Positions 1-13,330 of a stretch of DNA of 64,000 bases are shown here, piece after piece. Location of the stretch: the NCBI RefSeq assembly GCF_016808095.1, contig NC_068970.1, positions 22,922,501 to 22,986,500 on the forward strand, in the 5' to 3' direction. Position numbers and translations under genes: made by a program. Under the pieces are notes generated by a model. It had not been told where the DNA came from and made no database searches. It saw only the letters and a list, made by a program, of their open reading frames with translations. Origin of the DNA: Vigna angularis. Its lineage: Eukaryota; Streptophyta; Magnoliopsida; Fabales; Fabaceae. Each line of letters starts with the position of its first letter. The first letter of the stretch is position 1.

Positions 1-1980
1 TTTATTCAATTATTTAATAGATGTATGTGACCATTATAAATTTTTTAATTATGCTAAACATAAAATATATTAATAAGAGTTTGTCATTAGAGTAAAATTA
101 TTAATAGTAGAATATTAACTAATTGATTATGAAGATTAAGTTTTCATTCCAATATTTTAATTTTAAAATGTTCATTGAAAATGATATTTAAGGTTAAAAC
201 CATTCAAATATTTTATTCACACCAAATTAAATAAAAATAACTTTCAATTTTAAATCAATCTTATCTATCAGTGCATTAATTGATTTTACACCATTTTTTA
301 ATTCATAATTTTTCAATTCATTGTAATAAAATTGTAAATAATTTAGTTCATGGTTATAATATATTTTGATGTTTCTATCATAATGGTATACAATTTTATA
401 TTTTTCTTCTATTTTTCATAATTTTTTTACAAATCATAACAACAACAATAATAAAAAAAAATTATTCTCAATTATACTGAATATTTTATAAAAATTATCT
501 ACACTGAAATGATCTTTTATTACGTTATTTCTCCCTAAAAAATTAAAATTAATCTCAAAATTTTAATTAATTACATTAAATTACTTTACTTTATTATAAC
601 TTTTTATTTAAAAAATCTTCCCTTTTTCCAAGAAAATTGTAAAAAGAAAAATAAAAAAATTATTATTATTATATAATTTGTTTGATTCTTCTTAAGTTGG
701 ATGTGTTTTATTTGGATTTTAAATCGTTATTGTTGTGTGAGATTAACTTATTATAGTATCAACTAGTTTACCGTGTTTCTAGTGATTTTAGTAAGGAAAT
801 TTCTTGTTGTAGCTTTGTTCTTACGGTTTTTAATAAATTTTGTTGTGTGAGATAAATTGTGATATATTTTCCATTTTGGTGTTTTAAATTAGTTTGGATA
901 ACTTATTATTACTTCACTTATTAACTTATTTATAGTCGTTTATAAAAAAAATGATGATATTTTTTTAATTATGTTAATATTTGAAAATCACAATTATTTT
1001 TAATGAAAAAGGGAAAAAAATTAACTTTTTTATTCAATTCACTCGAGTTTAAGATAAAAAAATACAAAAACTTAAACCAAACAAATAATCTTTTAGTGGA
1101 TTAATAAATGGATTTGCTTAAATCCTACCAAATCCAACTCCTACTAAACATTGCCTAAAAAAATCGATTTAAACAATCTGAGTTAAATTCAGTTTTAAAG
1201 AGAATCGTATTATATTAATAATTTAGACATAGCATTTTTTTAACAAAAAAAATGAAATAGAATAAAATGAACTATACACACATTTTGTAAAAAGGAATAT
1301 TTCCTTTTTTAACACAGAACATGATATAACAGAAAAGAAAGTGTTAGTGTAAGCAGATTTGGTAACATTAACTTTTTTTTAGCAGAAACTACCCAAATTT
1401 TAATGATTTTGTTAAATGGAGTAAAAATTAAATTTTATTTGAATATGTTATGATAATAGTATATATTTCAATAAGAAAGAAAGATTGTATAGTAATTATG
1501 TTTAAGGACACATTCGGTATAAGAAAGAAATTTTAGTCTTGGAAATATAGAAGTTTTTTATTTACAAATACTATTTTAATATAAAATTGAACTTCTTAAA
1601 ATTAAATTAAAGGGAATTGTTTATATAATATTTTAAGAAAATAGAATATTTCTACTATCTTGATTTATTAACATCTACAGAAGAATATATATTGTAGTCA
1701 TTTTTCCTAAACTAAAATATTTCAAAATATATCATTGCCAAAATCTTTCTAAGCAACAAGATTGATCAATTAAACCATATCATGTATATTTACATACTTC
1801 ACTTCAATATGACTCCAAAAATAGTCCTCAACCTACTGATTAGCATCCTCAACACATATAACTTTGTTTACTCACACTATATACACGATCATTATATACA
1901 AATAAAAAAGATAAAATAGTTATAACTTTAAACATATTTACATAAAATGTCTGCATAGTAAAATATCACAGTTAGCAAAT
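1..1980. other. AT-rich intergenic DNA
   Basis: No coding exon, RNA gene or bounded repeat is recognisable here. The stretch is strongly AT-rich with short homopolymer runs and stops in all frames. Confidence 0.6.
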
Positions 1981-3720
1981 TATCATCCTAAAACCCCAGG
2001 ACAAACTCATCAACACTTCCAGACATAACCTAAATTTTATTATCCTAATTTATGCATTTATTTTATATACAAGAAGCCTTGCACCTGTCATAAAACATAT
2101 TCACTCTGCAATAATAACTCTAACTCCACTTGGCCTAATAAATTTATAAAATTATTATAAAATTCCTTTATACATGGTAAGTTAACTTATATTATAACAT
2201 TTAACTTTCACTACTTAGACTATACACTCTATGAGTTTGTAAGCCTATAGTAGAGGAGAGAATGACTTATGATTAACACATGTCTAGTCAATGCATAATA
2301 CATAAATCTGACTCACCCTTCTTCCTTAGGAAGAATATGACCATGCTACCAAAACATAACATACAAAGTAATATATCACATTCTTTTATACTGAAATAGC
2401 CTTCTTGAAACAAGATCAACCCAAGACCACAATTATACATAAGAACCTACTAACTTATCAAATGGAAATACTCTTCATAAAAAAGAAATTTAAAATATGC
2501 ACAATCATGAGAAACTATCTGGTCTAACTACAAACCTGAAATCAACGATCCCATTGATAAAAGTGAAGAATCTTGTGTATAGTATTAACTTTCAAAATTT
2601 CAACTCGATCCGACAATTAACAAATTGAAAATCTCAATCTTTTTGAAATGACTCATAATATAAAAACTCAGCTTTGCAACTGGTAATCAATTACCAACAA
2701 GTTATAATCAATTTGAGCCACATTTTTATAGATAACACAATTTTTCAACTCGAAATTGATTACTAATAGGATGTAATTGATTACTAGATCCAAAATGATT
2801 TGTAAATAACAAAAAAATAGTCTGTAAATAACAAAAACTTACAAAGTATCTATGTTAACCATACCAATAATGCATCTCATGCTTTACACAAGCCTAAACA
2901 CTTCGAAAACCATATTGAAACAAGTCATTCCAACAATAATTATCAAATTCGCAAGTTCATTGATATATATCCAACAAAACATATATAAAATCCCAATTTT
3001 CTTAAAATTTTTATACCTCAATTTACAAACAAATTTCCAGCAAGCGAGTAAACATACAAATTTATCTTACCAAAAAACCCCAAATTCTCATTCAAAGAAA
3101 CCAATTCCACAAATTTCAAGCCATCTTAATATGCCAATTTAACATGTTTTATGCAACCCAACCACTCAATTTAAAGAAACAATGCAATTCCAGATTCAGA
3201 AACATAAATTCATTGCACAACCAACAATTAAAAATGAAATTCAACATGAAATAGATAAAATTACCTTTCCTCCCCTTAATTTCTATTCTTAGACTTCTCA
3301 ACACCTTTCCACAAACTTTTACCCACAAACGCCTATCCATATTTATAAAGAGATCAAATCAATGATTCAACTACATCATTGGAATCATCAACATGCAAAA
3401 AAGTGGATTGGAATAGAGTTGAGCCACATGCAACTCAGCAACCCAAATAAACTGAAAAAACGCAACTTTGAATCTAGAAAAAGAATAAAAAATAACATAC
3501 TTTATTTGCAATTTTAATTGGATAGAGTTGAAGAGCTCTTCGCGGTAATTCTAACAATAGACTTTTGATCGAATAACATATGAGATACAAATGAGATATC
3601 AACGGGAGGAAATCCAAAGATCTAGGAAGAAAATTGAGGGAGAGAACCACTTTTTTTTTTTCACATAGCTTTTTTTCTAAATAGACAGCTATTTATAACT
3701 TAACCTAGTACATCTAGAAG
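1980..3720 (-). repeat. decayed LTR-like repeat block
   Basis: Less AT-rich than its flanks and with the composition of the legume LTR blocks elsewhere in the window. It contains words such as GGTAATCAATTACC (near 2680) and TAATTGATTACTA (near 2775), typical in my experience of legume LTRs. No termini, target duplication or coding domain could be found. The short open frame at 2852-3142 is low-complexity and is not called a gene. Assignment is by resemblance only. Confidence 0.3.
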
Positions 3721-4574
3721 TATATTTTAAAGGGTCTCATAGTTTATATAATAATTTTTAAAGATTAAAGTAAATTAACGAACTCGGAATTTTTTTTTAT
3801 TAATTAATGTTAAAATTTTATTTTTTATGTTTGGTTTCATTTTAAATTGAAACATGATATGCTTAAAGAACGCGTTTTCAAGAATGTGTTACATAATCTT
3901 TTTTTCACAAAAAATGTAAGTTTTTCAAGTTTTAAAATCACATTAACCTTATTAAATCATTTACAATGCAATTAGTAATTAAACGTTTATTTTTATAGAA
4001 ACACTATGTTGTTAAACTCACCTAAATACTTTTAGAAAATGTATAACCAATTATCATTCTTACAAAATCACAATTCTCACTACATATGATTTACAAAAAT
4101 CACGATTTATTGAAAAAAAAGATATATTGTACAAAATGCTAAGAAAGTTGATGCAATTTACTTTAAATTCAGTAAAAGAATGACTCAAATATAATAACAT
4201 GAAGCAGTTTTACAACATAGAATAATTTTCTACACCTTTTACCGCAAATACTTGGTACGAATAAATAGACTTGTTTGGAGAAGAAACCTAAACGCTTGTA
4301 TCCACTTCACACTAATCCTTATCAAGGCCATTGAACATGACCCGAATCTTTACCCTACCTGCTAACTTCTTTCATAGATAGTTTATGGTGTAGTTCATTC
4401 TAGAACGTAAATATCATGCAAAATGCCATCCTTCTTGAACAGCTACCACTGAAACCAAATAGCTGAAAGGAACTTATACTGCACAATTTTCTCAGCTGTA
4501 ATAGTGGTTCTGTGGAGAGTGTCATATCCTTCGATGTGTTTGGTTGGATATTAAAGCCATCGCCTATCTTAATG
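3721..4574. other. 3' flank and probable 3' UTR of the PILS gene
   Basis: The part just below 4575 is the probable 3' untranslated region of the minus-strand PILS gene. The more distant part is AT-rich and shows nothing I can name. Confidence 0.4.
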
Positions 4575-7375
4575 TTAAGAAAATATCCATATGAGGTATG
4601 TTGACCAGAGAGTGAGAGCAATAGTTGCAGCACCATATGTCCACAAGATAATAACTGAAGACTCTTCAGTGCCTACATCAAATAGCTGCGCCATGGTACC
4701 TTCACAAGTATAATCTCGTTAACATAAACCAAACTTTATGCAGAAGTTAACCTAAACATGATCTAAGTCATTAAAAGAGGTTAAAAAAAGTATATTTGTA
4801 TATAATGAATGCATCACTCACTGATGTTCATTGCAGGTGGCAAGGCATACTGAATCACTAGCACATACTGAAACAAAGGGTCCAATGGGAGCAGACCAAA
4901 ATTTGCAGCCCCTCTAACAACAAAAAATCCAATGGCAGGTAGCAAGACTAGTCGAGCTATGATGATACATATCACGACCAATGGTTGGACACTTGATGAC
5001 TGCATGCCTATAATTTTGGTGCACATAAAATTGAAAAAGTAACTTCAGCTAAGATGTCTAAAATATGCTGAATAGTGATAGTATTTGTACTGAAGTTAAT
5101 TTGATATACCTTGTGTAAGGTTGCCTCCAAGCAAAACAGTGATACAAGGAATTGTACCATCCCTGAAAGAATAAACTTAGTCCAAATCAATGAGCTGTTG
5201 GAAAATTATAGACACCAACGAAATGCTTGTACAGTAAACAAAATTGGGTAACATGTATAATATTGGACCATTGGTTTTATGAGAGAAAAGGCACATACCC
5301 TAGTAATTGAATGGAGTCTAGGATCACTCGTAGTGGAGCTTCGCGTCCTATTATTAGATTCCTTAGCCATTCAACCCCACCAAAGAGAAAACCAAAAAAC
5401 TGATCATGGAGGTAATTTCTCAGGATCATTTAAAGACTAAGGAACAAAGTTGACAGCAATAAAAGGGAATGAAAGAAACTCACCGTAGCAATTGTTGGGG
5501 GTGACATTAGTTCTGTCAGGAAATGACCAACAGTTTCCGTCATTCTATGCCATAAAGATGTTTCACTATTCATAGACACAGTGGACGCACATTGGTCTAC
5601 AAGCTGCACATTTGGAATTTTGGATTCATTTTATAATCCGGAAAATTGTTGAGAATTTTCATACATACTGATACCAACTTGAGTTTGAGAAAAAGGAGAT
5701 TGTACAAAGTTATATTGCAGTTCACAAAGGAGTGGATAGAAAGAATATATAGGACCACTTTCAGCACTCATATTATGTTTAATAAAATGTTTTCATGCCA
5801 ATATTTTCATTTCCTTCCTACACAAACATAGCAATGATATATATACTTCATGATTTTACAATTTGATTTGCTGAGTCTCCGGCATTTCGCTTGAGAAAGC
5901 CAGTTTCTTCATCAGCATCTAGGCCTTTGTTGGGCATCTTTAAGATCTCGGCAGCCTCAAATGCTTTATATCTCAAGGATGTGTTTCGCATTAGTTGGTA
6001 AGTATAGGTCCAGATGAAGACACCACCAAGCTACAATTAATAAAAGATGATAATATCAGATACAAGTTGAGATGGTGAAAGCAAATCAAGGGTAAAAATG
6101 GATGCATCACCGCCAAAGAGCAAAAAGAATAAGAGAGAGCCCTCTTGCGGCAATCATCAAGTTCACCAAATGGACCTCCCTTTTCATTGCAGATAGCAGG
6201 GATAATTACAATAGGAAGATTACCCATGTTTCCTGATCAAAGATGCACCATTTAAATGTGAGCTTTCTTTTTTTGTTACATTTATAAGAGAGGCTTTAGA
6301 TAAAGGGTTGGTAACACAATTATATGACTGTTTGGTAGGAGTGAAAAATGGAACCATTGGGTGAGAACAGAAAACAAAAACATGCATCCATGTCTAGGGC
6401 ACATTGCTAATTCTCACAACTTCCTCACCATTCCTTCCAAATTTTACTCTTGCCGACTGTACCACAACTTTGATGCTATGGTACCTGTTGAACAAGAAGC
6501 AATAATAAGCCCTTGCAGTTTCAAGTTTGGTTTCAGCACTTTTACAATTATCCATCCCAGAATCCCTCCAATTAAGAAGGTAAGTCCAATGTTAACGGGC
6601 ATAAACCACCTGCATTAATGATTAAACAAGACATGGTTAACTTTTAGCATAAACAAACAAAGAGAACCATTCCCCTTTTGCGGACACGATTGTATATATA
6701 CCCTTTCTCTTTTCAATTTTTCTTTTCTTGTGCTTTTTCAAATCTACATAAATGGTCTCATTGCGATTATTGGAGACAAAGAGAACAAAATCATAGTCAA
6801 CTTGTGCATACTATATGCTTTGTTTGCGGTGTCGATAGGAGAAGGCCCCTTTTAAACTCTAGCTGAGAACTATCTTCTTCCTATTTAGAGAATAATTTCT
6901 CAGGCTTTCCGTTGCGAATCAAGAGTGAACAAAAAACACAGCATGCAGAGTATATAAAAGCAAAAAAAATAGTGATGGTGTACCATAATATCATTTCGTC
7001 AAGAGAAACATTCTTGGCAAAACTGGCAAATATAAGTGAAGGAGTGAACGCAATGAAGACAACCTGCTCAAAGGATACACAAAATCAAAGAAAAAAAATG
7101 TTTGGATAAGCATGAAGCAGTTTTGTCCATGATTTGTTCAATAAGGAAAAATAGGATGGAAGAGCATTGCACAAATAAGTATTCATCACAACTTTTAATT
7201 CAAACCTCATTGATACTTAATTCAGCTAGTCTCTTACCTTGTTCAAGGATTTTCTAAAGTCTGGTGAAAGAAGATTATTACAACTTTCTGTTGCCATAAA
7301 AACTCCTACTGCACTGATAAGTAGGACTTCAATAACTGGCGCAGAAGCCACCTCCAACAATTCCCAAAACCCCAT
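4575..7375 (-). CDS. PILS: PIN-LIKES (PILS) auxin efflux carrier family protein
   Basis: Complete minus-strand gene, ten coding exons: 7375-7238, 7063-6984, 6609-6485, 6232-6111, 6030-5860, 5603-5484, 5399-5299, 5162-5110, 5007-4822, 4699-4575. They sum to 1221 nt, 406 residues plus TAA, and all phases close at GT-AG introns. The start MGFWELLEVASAPVIEVLL matches PILS N-termini, and an in-frame stop lies upstream. Hydrophobic segments fit about ten membrane helices in two bundles around a hydrophilic loop (residues about 175-240). Diagnostic blocks are WWFMPVN (about 73-79), GNMGNLPIVIIPAIC (about 115-129), GDGTIPCITVLLGGN (about 286-300) and DPLFQYVLVIQYALPPAMNIS near residue 365. PILS proteins are known to sit in the ER membrane and to control intracellular auxin. 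It most resembles the Arabidopsis PILS5/6/7 group; which paralogue is uncertain. Only the exon 5 donor (ATT|gtaaaa) is somewhat weak. Confidence 0.95.
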
Positions 7376-7673
7376 CTCTATGTCTATATTGTTCTGAGCT
7401 CCTTCTCTTGTTCAATGTTACTCTTTTCCTCTCTCATTCAGTTCTATCCTCTAGGATGAATAGAAGATATATCTTAAAAAACAGAATAAACATAAACACA
7501 CTATACAGTGACAATGAAGAAGCAGTCCAGAAAAAGAATGACACTAAACGACGAGGCTAAGTCCATATTTGAACCAGTGTCAACAGCAAGGGCCAACATG
7601 AAGGTAACATAAATTTTTAGCATACGAGGAAAACAGTGGAATTGATGACATTTAGCAATTTTTAGTAACTTAC

Positions 7674-7745
7674 AGGGTGTGAGCATAGAAACAATGGCAC
7701 ACATAATCTGTGACAGGAGTAAGACAGCCACGTCAAGAAAACAAC
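7674..7745 (-). other. putative non-coding 5' UTR exon of PILS
   Basis: On the minus strand a segment bounded by a good acceptor (TTTTTAG at 7746-7752) and a good donor (CCCT|gtaagt) lies between the coding start and the probable first exon. PILS genes often have spliced leaders. No transcript evidence is available here. Confidence 0.4.
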
Positions 7746-8192
7746 CTAAAAAGTTGAAAAATGTGTAAGTGTTAGTGAGACGATTTTTATAAGAGTCTAA
7801 ATAAGAATAAAAATCCAGAAAAAAAGAAGAAAAAGAGTTAGTATAATTTTCTCTTTTTAAAAATAAATGTTTAGTAGAAAGTGACCACTTTCCACATTTT
7901 GATTTCAGTCACATGCACAGGTTCAAATAGAATAGGAATTACTGACCAAGTGTTTTCATCTCTGCCGATGAAACCAATCCGTTGAAAAGCAGCAGCAGCA
8001 ATTAATGTGTGACATATTTTTCAAACCTGTTCGTAACATGTTTTAAATCCAATGAGAATATGAGAAATTAAGACTCTCACAATTCTATTACGTTTTTATA
8101 TAAATATATTCAGATAAGACTATATATATATATAATCCATTGCTGAGATGTGAGCCATAGAAGTCGAAGGAAGAGTTGTTGTATTATTAAAC

Positions 8193-8400
8193 CTGTGAAT
8201 CAAAGAGAGACTAAGAACTTCTTTGAAAACAAGAACAAAAGAGTTTGAGAAGAGAGACAGAGAGAGAAAGGAAGGAGAAGAGTGTGCTATGATTTGTTGA
8301 GCAATCAGTGTTGAGTTGTTCAAATGAGTAGTGTTAGATGCATCGTTATTTGCGCGTTGCCTCAAGCATGTTTTCTAAACATAGTTAGATGAGTTTAGTT
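8193..8400 (-). other. putative first (5' UTR) exon of PILS
   Basis: The minus strand is rich in CT (CTCTCTCTGTCTCTCTTC), as plant leaders often are, and ends in a possible donor CAG|gtttaa at 8193/8192. The 81-residue open frame here (8120-8365) looks like a leader, not a gene. The transcription start is not resolved. Confidence 0.35.
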
Positions 8401-8680
8401 TCAACTTTGATGTATCTTTCTTCTTTTCATTCATTTTCTCGTTATTTTGACCACATCAACCACACAAGTAGGTTTAATTTGTTACGTTACTCTCGTAAAA
8501 CTTCTTCTGCCTATTTCCAACCTTTGTCTCACGTATAAGTTTTATTTGTATAGATTATAATAGTTTTAAAGGATAACACAGAAATTAAATAATATGATAA
8601 GGTGTAAGAAGAAAATGATAGGATACAGGAACCAAAAGCCTACTTCATTATGAACTACAAAGAGAAAAGGAAAAAGGTTT
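8401..8680. promoter_or_regulatory. probable PILS promoter region
   Basis: The interval lies between the probable first exon of PILS and the AT-rich fold-back. By position it must carry the proximal promoter. No individual element can be named with confidence. Confidence 0.3.
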
Positions 8681-10215
8681 GAGTGTTTAATCCTAACTTC
8701 CAACGTATAATTTCAAAATTTTATTTTTAACCTGACGTATATATTTTCAATTTTTTTAAAAATTTTATTTTTTAATAAATATATTTTTATTTTTTTTTCT
8801 CTCCTATTAAAAACACTTTAATAATTTTTTTTTATTTTTTTATTAAAGTCACTCTACATCACCTTAATAATAATCTAATTTAATTTAAAATTTAATTATT
8901 ATTTAATATAATTTTATATTTTAATAATTATTAAAATATGATTTATATTATAATAATAATTATATTAAAAAATAAAAATAAAATAATAAAAATAATAATA
9001 ATAATAATAATAAAAAATAAAAAAATGAAATAATAATAATAGTAATAGTAATATAAAATTTGATTTGATATATTAATATATATTAAAGTATATTAAAATA
9101 TTAAAATAAATTAAACAATTATTAAATTTTAAATTGAAACAAAAATTTTAAATATGATTTTTTTATTTAAAATTTAATAAATATTTAATTTAATTGAAAA
9201 TTATAAAATTATTTATTATATTTTTATATTTCAATAATTATTAAAATATAATGTATATTTTTATAATAATTTTATTAAAATTACTAAAAATAATAATAAT
9301 AATAATAATAAAAAATAATATTTAAAATCACATTTTATATATTTAAATATGTTAAATTATATTAAATTATAAAATTAAATTAAATAATTATTAAAATTAA
9401 ATAAAAAATAAAATTTTAAAAAATTCTTGATCGGATATATATTATCGGATTTCTATATCTAATTAACAAATTTTAAATTTATGTTTTATTTAAATTTTAA
9501 TAATTATTTAATTAAATTAATATTTTAATATAATATAATATATTTAAATATTTTTAATGTGATTTTGAATACTATTTTTATTTTCATTATTATTACTTTT
9601 ATTTTAGTTATTTTATTTTACTTTTTAATAAATTATTATAAAATATAAATAATATTTTATTATTATTAAATTAAAAAAATATAATAAATAATATTATTAT
9701 TTTTAATTAAATTAAATATTTATTAAATTTTAAATAAAAAACTATTAACATATTTTACAGTATCCAATAAATAAGTTTTTAAAAATTTTGTTTTTATTTA
9801 AAATTTAATAACTGTTGAATTTATTGTAATAATTTAATATATTTGAATATATTAAATTAAATTTTATATTATTGTTATTATTATTTTATTTTTTATTTTT
9901 ATCATTATTACTTTTATTTTAATTATTTAATTTTTATTTACTTAATATAATTATTATTATGATATAAATCATATTTTAATAATTATTAAAATATAAAATT
10001 AAATTAAATAATATTTTAATTTTAAATTAAATTATATTATTATTAAGGCAGAGAAACTTTAATAAGAAAGAGAAAAAATAAAAAGATATTTATTAAAATA
10101 TTTTTAATAAGAGAGAAGAAAATAAATATATATATTAAAAAATAAAATTTTTAGAAAAGTTAAAAGTGCAAATGTTTAAAAGTGAAATTTTAAAAAATGT
10201 AGAATGAGATATTGG
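8680..10215. repeat. 1.5-kb AT-rich fold-back (long inverted repeat)
   Basis: The left arm (about 8690-9435) matches the reverse complement of the right arm (about 9440-10200) almost throughout. Matching stretches include AAAAATTTTATTTTTTAATA, TTAATAATAATNTAATTTAA and TTTTAATAATTATTAAAATA. The centre lies near 9435, around GATCGGATATATATTATCGG. The arms are nearly pure A/T with (AAT)n runs. There is no transposase. It could be a fold-back transposon or a very large MITE; exact ends and a target duplication were not resolved. Confidence 0.7.
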
Positions 10216-10302
10216 AGGTATAGTCATAAAGTTAACATGGACTTCAAGTGTGGGCTTTTCTTCCTCTAGCTCCAAAATGGTTGTTTCATTTTGTATCTTC
10301 AA

Positions 10303-10392
10303 TCTTTTCAAAACTGTCCTTATAATTCAAAAACCCTACACCTCATCTTTTTCAAAACTGTCCTTATAATTCAAAAACCCTACACCTCATCT
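10303..10392. repeat. 44-bp tandem duplication
   Basis: Two near-identical 44-bp copies containing CAAAACTGTCCTTATAATTC and ACCCTACACCTCATC lie head to tail (CAAAACTGTCC starts at 10309 and 10353). Confidence 0.85.
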
Positions 10393-10638
10393 TTTATTCT
10401 TTATCAGATAATGAAATCTGATTAAAGATTTTTTCTTCATATCTAGTTTTGAAATCTGATCAATTTTTTTATCAGATTATAAAATTTATGAAATTTTTTT
10501 TCATTTTCTTCGTTAAATTTTAAAATCCAATAGAAAAAATGTAAAATTATTTTTGGAAATTAAAAGTGGGAGATGAAATCATTAGAGTAAGCGAAATAGC
10601 CTGCCAAAATTTGGCATTGGTCCCGACAATGCAGGGAG

Positions 10639-11175
10639 TAGGGATGACAACGGGTTGGATCGGATACGGATAGTGCCTACCCACAATCCGATCCGACAAA
10701 AAAAAAAAATCCACCCACTATCTGCACGGATACCCGCTTAAAAAATATTCGCGAGTATTTTAAAACCCGCAGATACCCGTGGATATCCGCAGATACCCGC
10801 AAATATTTAAAAAAAAATATTTTAATAAATTATTAAAATAATTTAAATAGAATTAAAAAAATATATATAATATAATATAAATTAAATTAAATATAAATTT
10901 AAATTCAATTTTAATTAAATTTAATTTTGTAAAATATAAATTAATGTTAATTTTAATTAAATTTAACTTAATAAAATATAAATTAAATTTTTATTTTTAT
11001 TTTTTGCGAGTAACGGATATCCACGGATACGGATAGTATAATATCCGCAACCGACCCGTTTATAAGCGGATATTAAAATATCCGCTACCCGCAGATTGCG
11101 AGTAGTAAATATCCGCGGGTATCAACTATTCGTCGCGAATTTTATCCACGGATACGGATTTTTTTTGTCATCCTA
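10639..11175. mobile_element. hAT-like MITE, 537 bp
   Basis: Termini are TAGGGATGACAA and TTTGTCATCCTA, an inverted pair. GC-richer subterminal arms are full of GGATAT(C)CG and CGGATACGGAT words, and the centre is AT-only. Flanking 8-mers GCAGGGAG and ACATGTAG match at five of eight positions, so the target duplication is decayed at best. No coding capacity. The TAG termini suggest the hAT superfamily. Confidence 0.7.
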
Positions 11176-13330
11176 ACATGTAGTAAGCCATATACTGCCG
11201 GCTCTTATCAGAAAAACCTGTTAGTATTCTTCCTTGCGTTAATTTCTAGATTTATGAATTAAAAATATTCCTTTTGAAAAATTAATACAATATATTACTG
11301 TTAATTTATGTATAAATAATTAGTGAGAAATTCGATTAGTTTTTTCAAGGATTTATAAAAGAGTTGCTAAAAAGATATATTCTTAGCTGGAAAGAAGTCT
11401 CGCCACGTGAATATAACATGCATTATTATTATTATTAAAGTTTGAATACGATTTATTTACCTATAATTTCTTTTAAGTCTAAGTTTGGTATGATCCGAAA
11501 GGTTTTTCCGTAGAAAACTTACGAACCGGCTGAGAAACCTAATTAGTTCGTAAGGTAAACTAATTTTGTTTCATATAAATTAATTTTTATTTTATTTTTT
11601 TTAAAGACAAGTACTAGAGGAAATATTTTTTAAAAAAATTAATAAATCATTATATTAACAATGGTCAGACACAGCATACAAAAATTTCTCATCCTTTCAA
11701 AGGATAAAAATTGAGAAAAATATAATTATAAGCTAAAGTGATAAAGTAATGAAAAAAGTAACATAGAAAGGAAAATCTTCAACGAAAAAGCATTGAACAT
11801 TTGTACCTCTTTATTGAAGCATTATATTACTAACAAGTATATTTGATCATTTTCTTCTTTCAAAAAATATCAATTTAATCTTAAAAACTGTCTTAATTAT
11901 TTAGTAAAAAATATAACAGTTAAATTATTTCAAATGAAATTGAATTATCAAATATATTATCAAATTTATTTTTATTAATAAAAATATAATTTTAAAAACT
12001 TGATTGAAAAGTGAACTACATATTAACAAAAAAAGTATTTTCGTTTAATTTATTAATTTTATAATAATCATTTTATAACTTATATCAATAATAATTTATA
12101 ATTGAATAACATTATGAGACCTTCGATTTTGGAGAAATTTGAAATGGATTTGCGAAAATTTCCTATTTAGCTTTGAATCAAAGAACCCCACATTCTTTCA
12201 ACAAAATTGCTTCAATTTTTTTTTTGGAATGTAGAGAGAAAGAGAAAGAGAAATTAAAGTTGAGTTTGAATGTTATAAAGGTCGCGTGTAGTAATGACGA
12301 TGAAATAGAGAAGAAGAAATAAATAAGAAAGGAAAAAAAATTCATTAAGAAAAAGAAAAATAAAAAAAAACATTTTTTTTTAATTTAGATGTGTACATGT
12401 TTAGACATCTTAATTTATTCGACATGACTATTAGATAGATCAACTAAAAATTAATATCTATTTAAAATTGGATGCAAGTAGTGTATAACAATCCTTTATC
12501 TTTCGAAATATTTTTATTAAGTATATTTCAAGACCTCAACTCTACAGATTAAAGTGAGTTCATCAAATGTACACCTAAAATGTGTTTTGGTGGTGTAAAA
12601 GCTCTCCCTCATATTTTCACAATATGATGTCTTGATATACATAATGTGGACTACTTAAACAATTATATCCACTTTCATCTATAGGTTCTTTTGTTTATTA
12701 CTACAAATCGCAATCTGTATATCATCATATCATATCATCTCATCATGTGATCTAATTAATCCAATTCTAACATATCATACACCAACTCAACTAAATTAAT
12801 GAAATTCATTATTATACTTGCATACAATTATATTTTTAACCATTTCATTTCATTTAATAAAATCAAATATATTAGTTGAAATAAAGCCAATTTTGTTTAG
12901 TAGAATTCAATCTATTGAAGGGATTAAATTACAAAATTGATCCATTTGTTTCAAAGTTTGTTAAGTGAAATCATTCAATTTATTAAGTGGATCAAATTTG
13001 AAATCAACTCGTTGGGTGAGATCCACTTAGTGGAATCTCATCTAATGGGCAAAATATTTATAATGAATAATTTTACTTAATCTCTCAACCATTTTCAAAT
13101 TCTAAGTTAATCAATTTACTCATTTCCATAATATTAAAATTCACTAAAGAGTATATTTAAAACATATTTTGTTTGGTGTTATGAGAATCTATAAAATGGC
13201 ATTAGAGTAGTGGTGATTTTTTAGAGAAAGATAACACTATAAATATTTTAATAATAAATAGTTCAAACAATATGAAGATTTCTAATAGTTGAAGTTCATT
13301 CTCATAAAACCACCATTTCTCTAAACTTTC
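11176..13330. other. intergenic DNA, nothing recognised
   Basis: AT-rich sequence with a purine-rich run at 12225-12360 (AGAGAAAGAGAAAGAG). No exon, repeat boundary or RNA gene seen. Confidence 0.5.

Noticed and set aside
2852..3142. 96-codon plus-strand frame
   Set aside because: Ile/Asn/Lys-rich, typical of AT-rich non-coding DNA.
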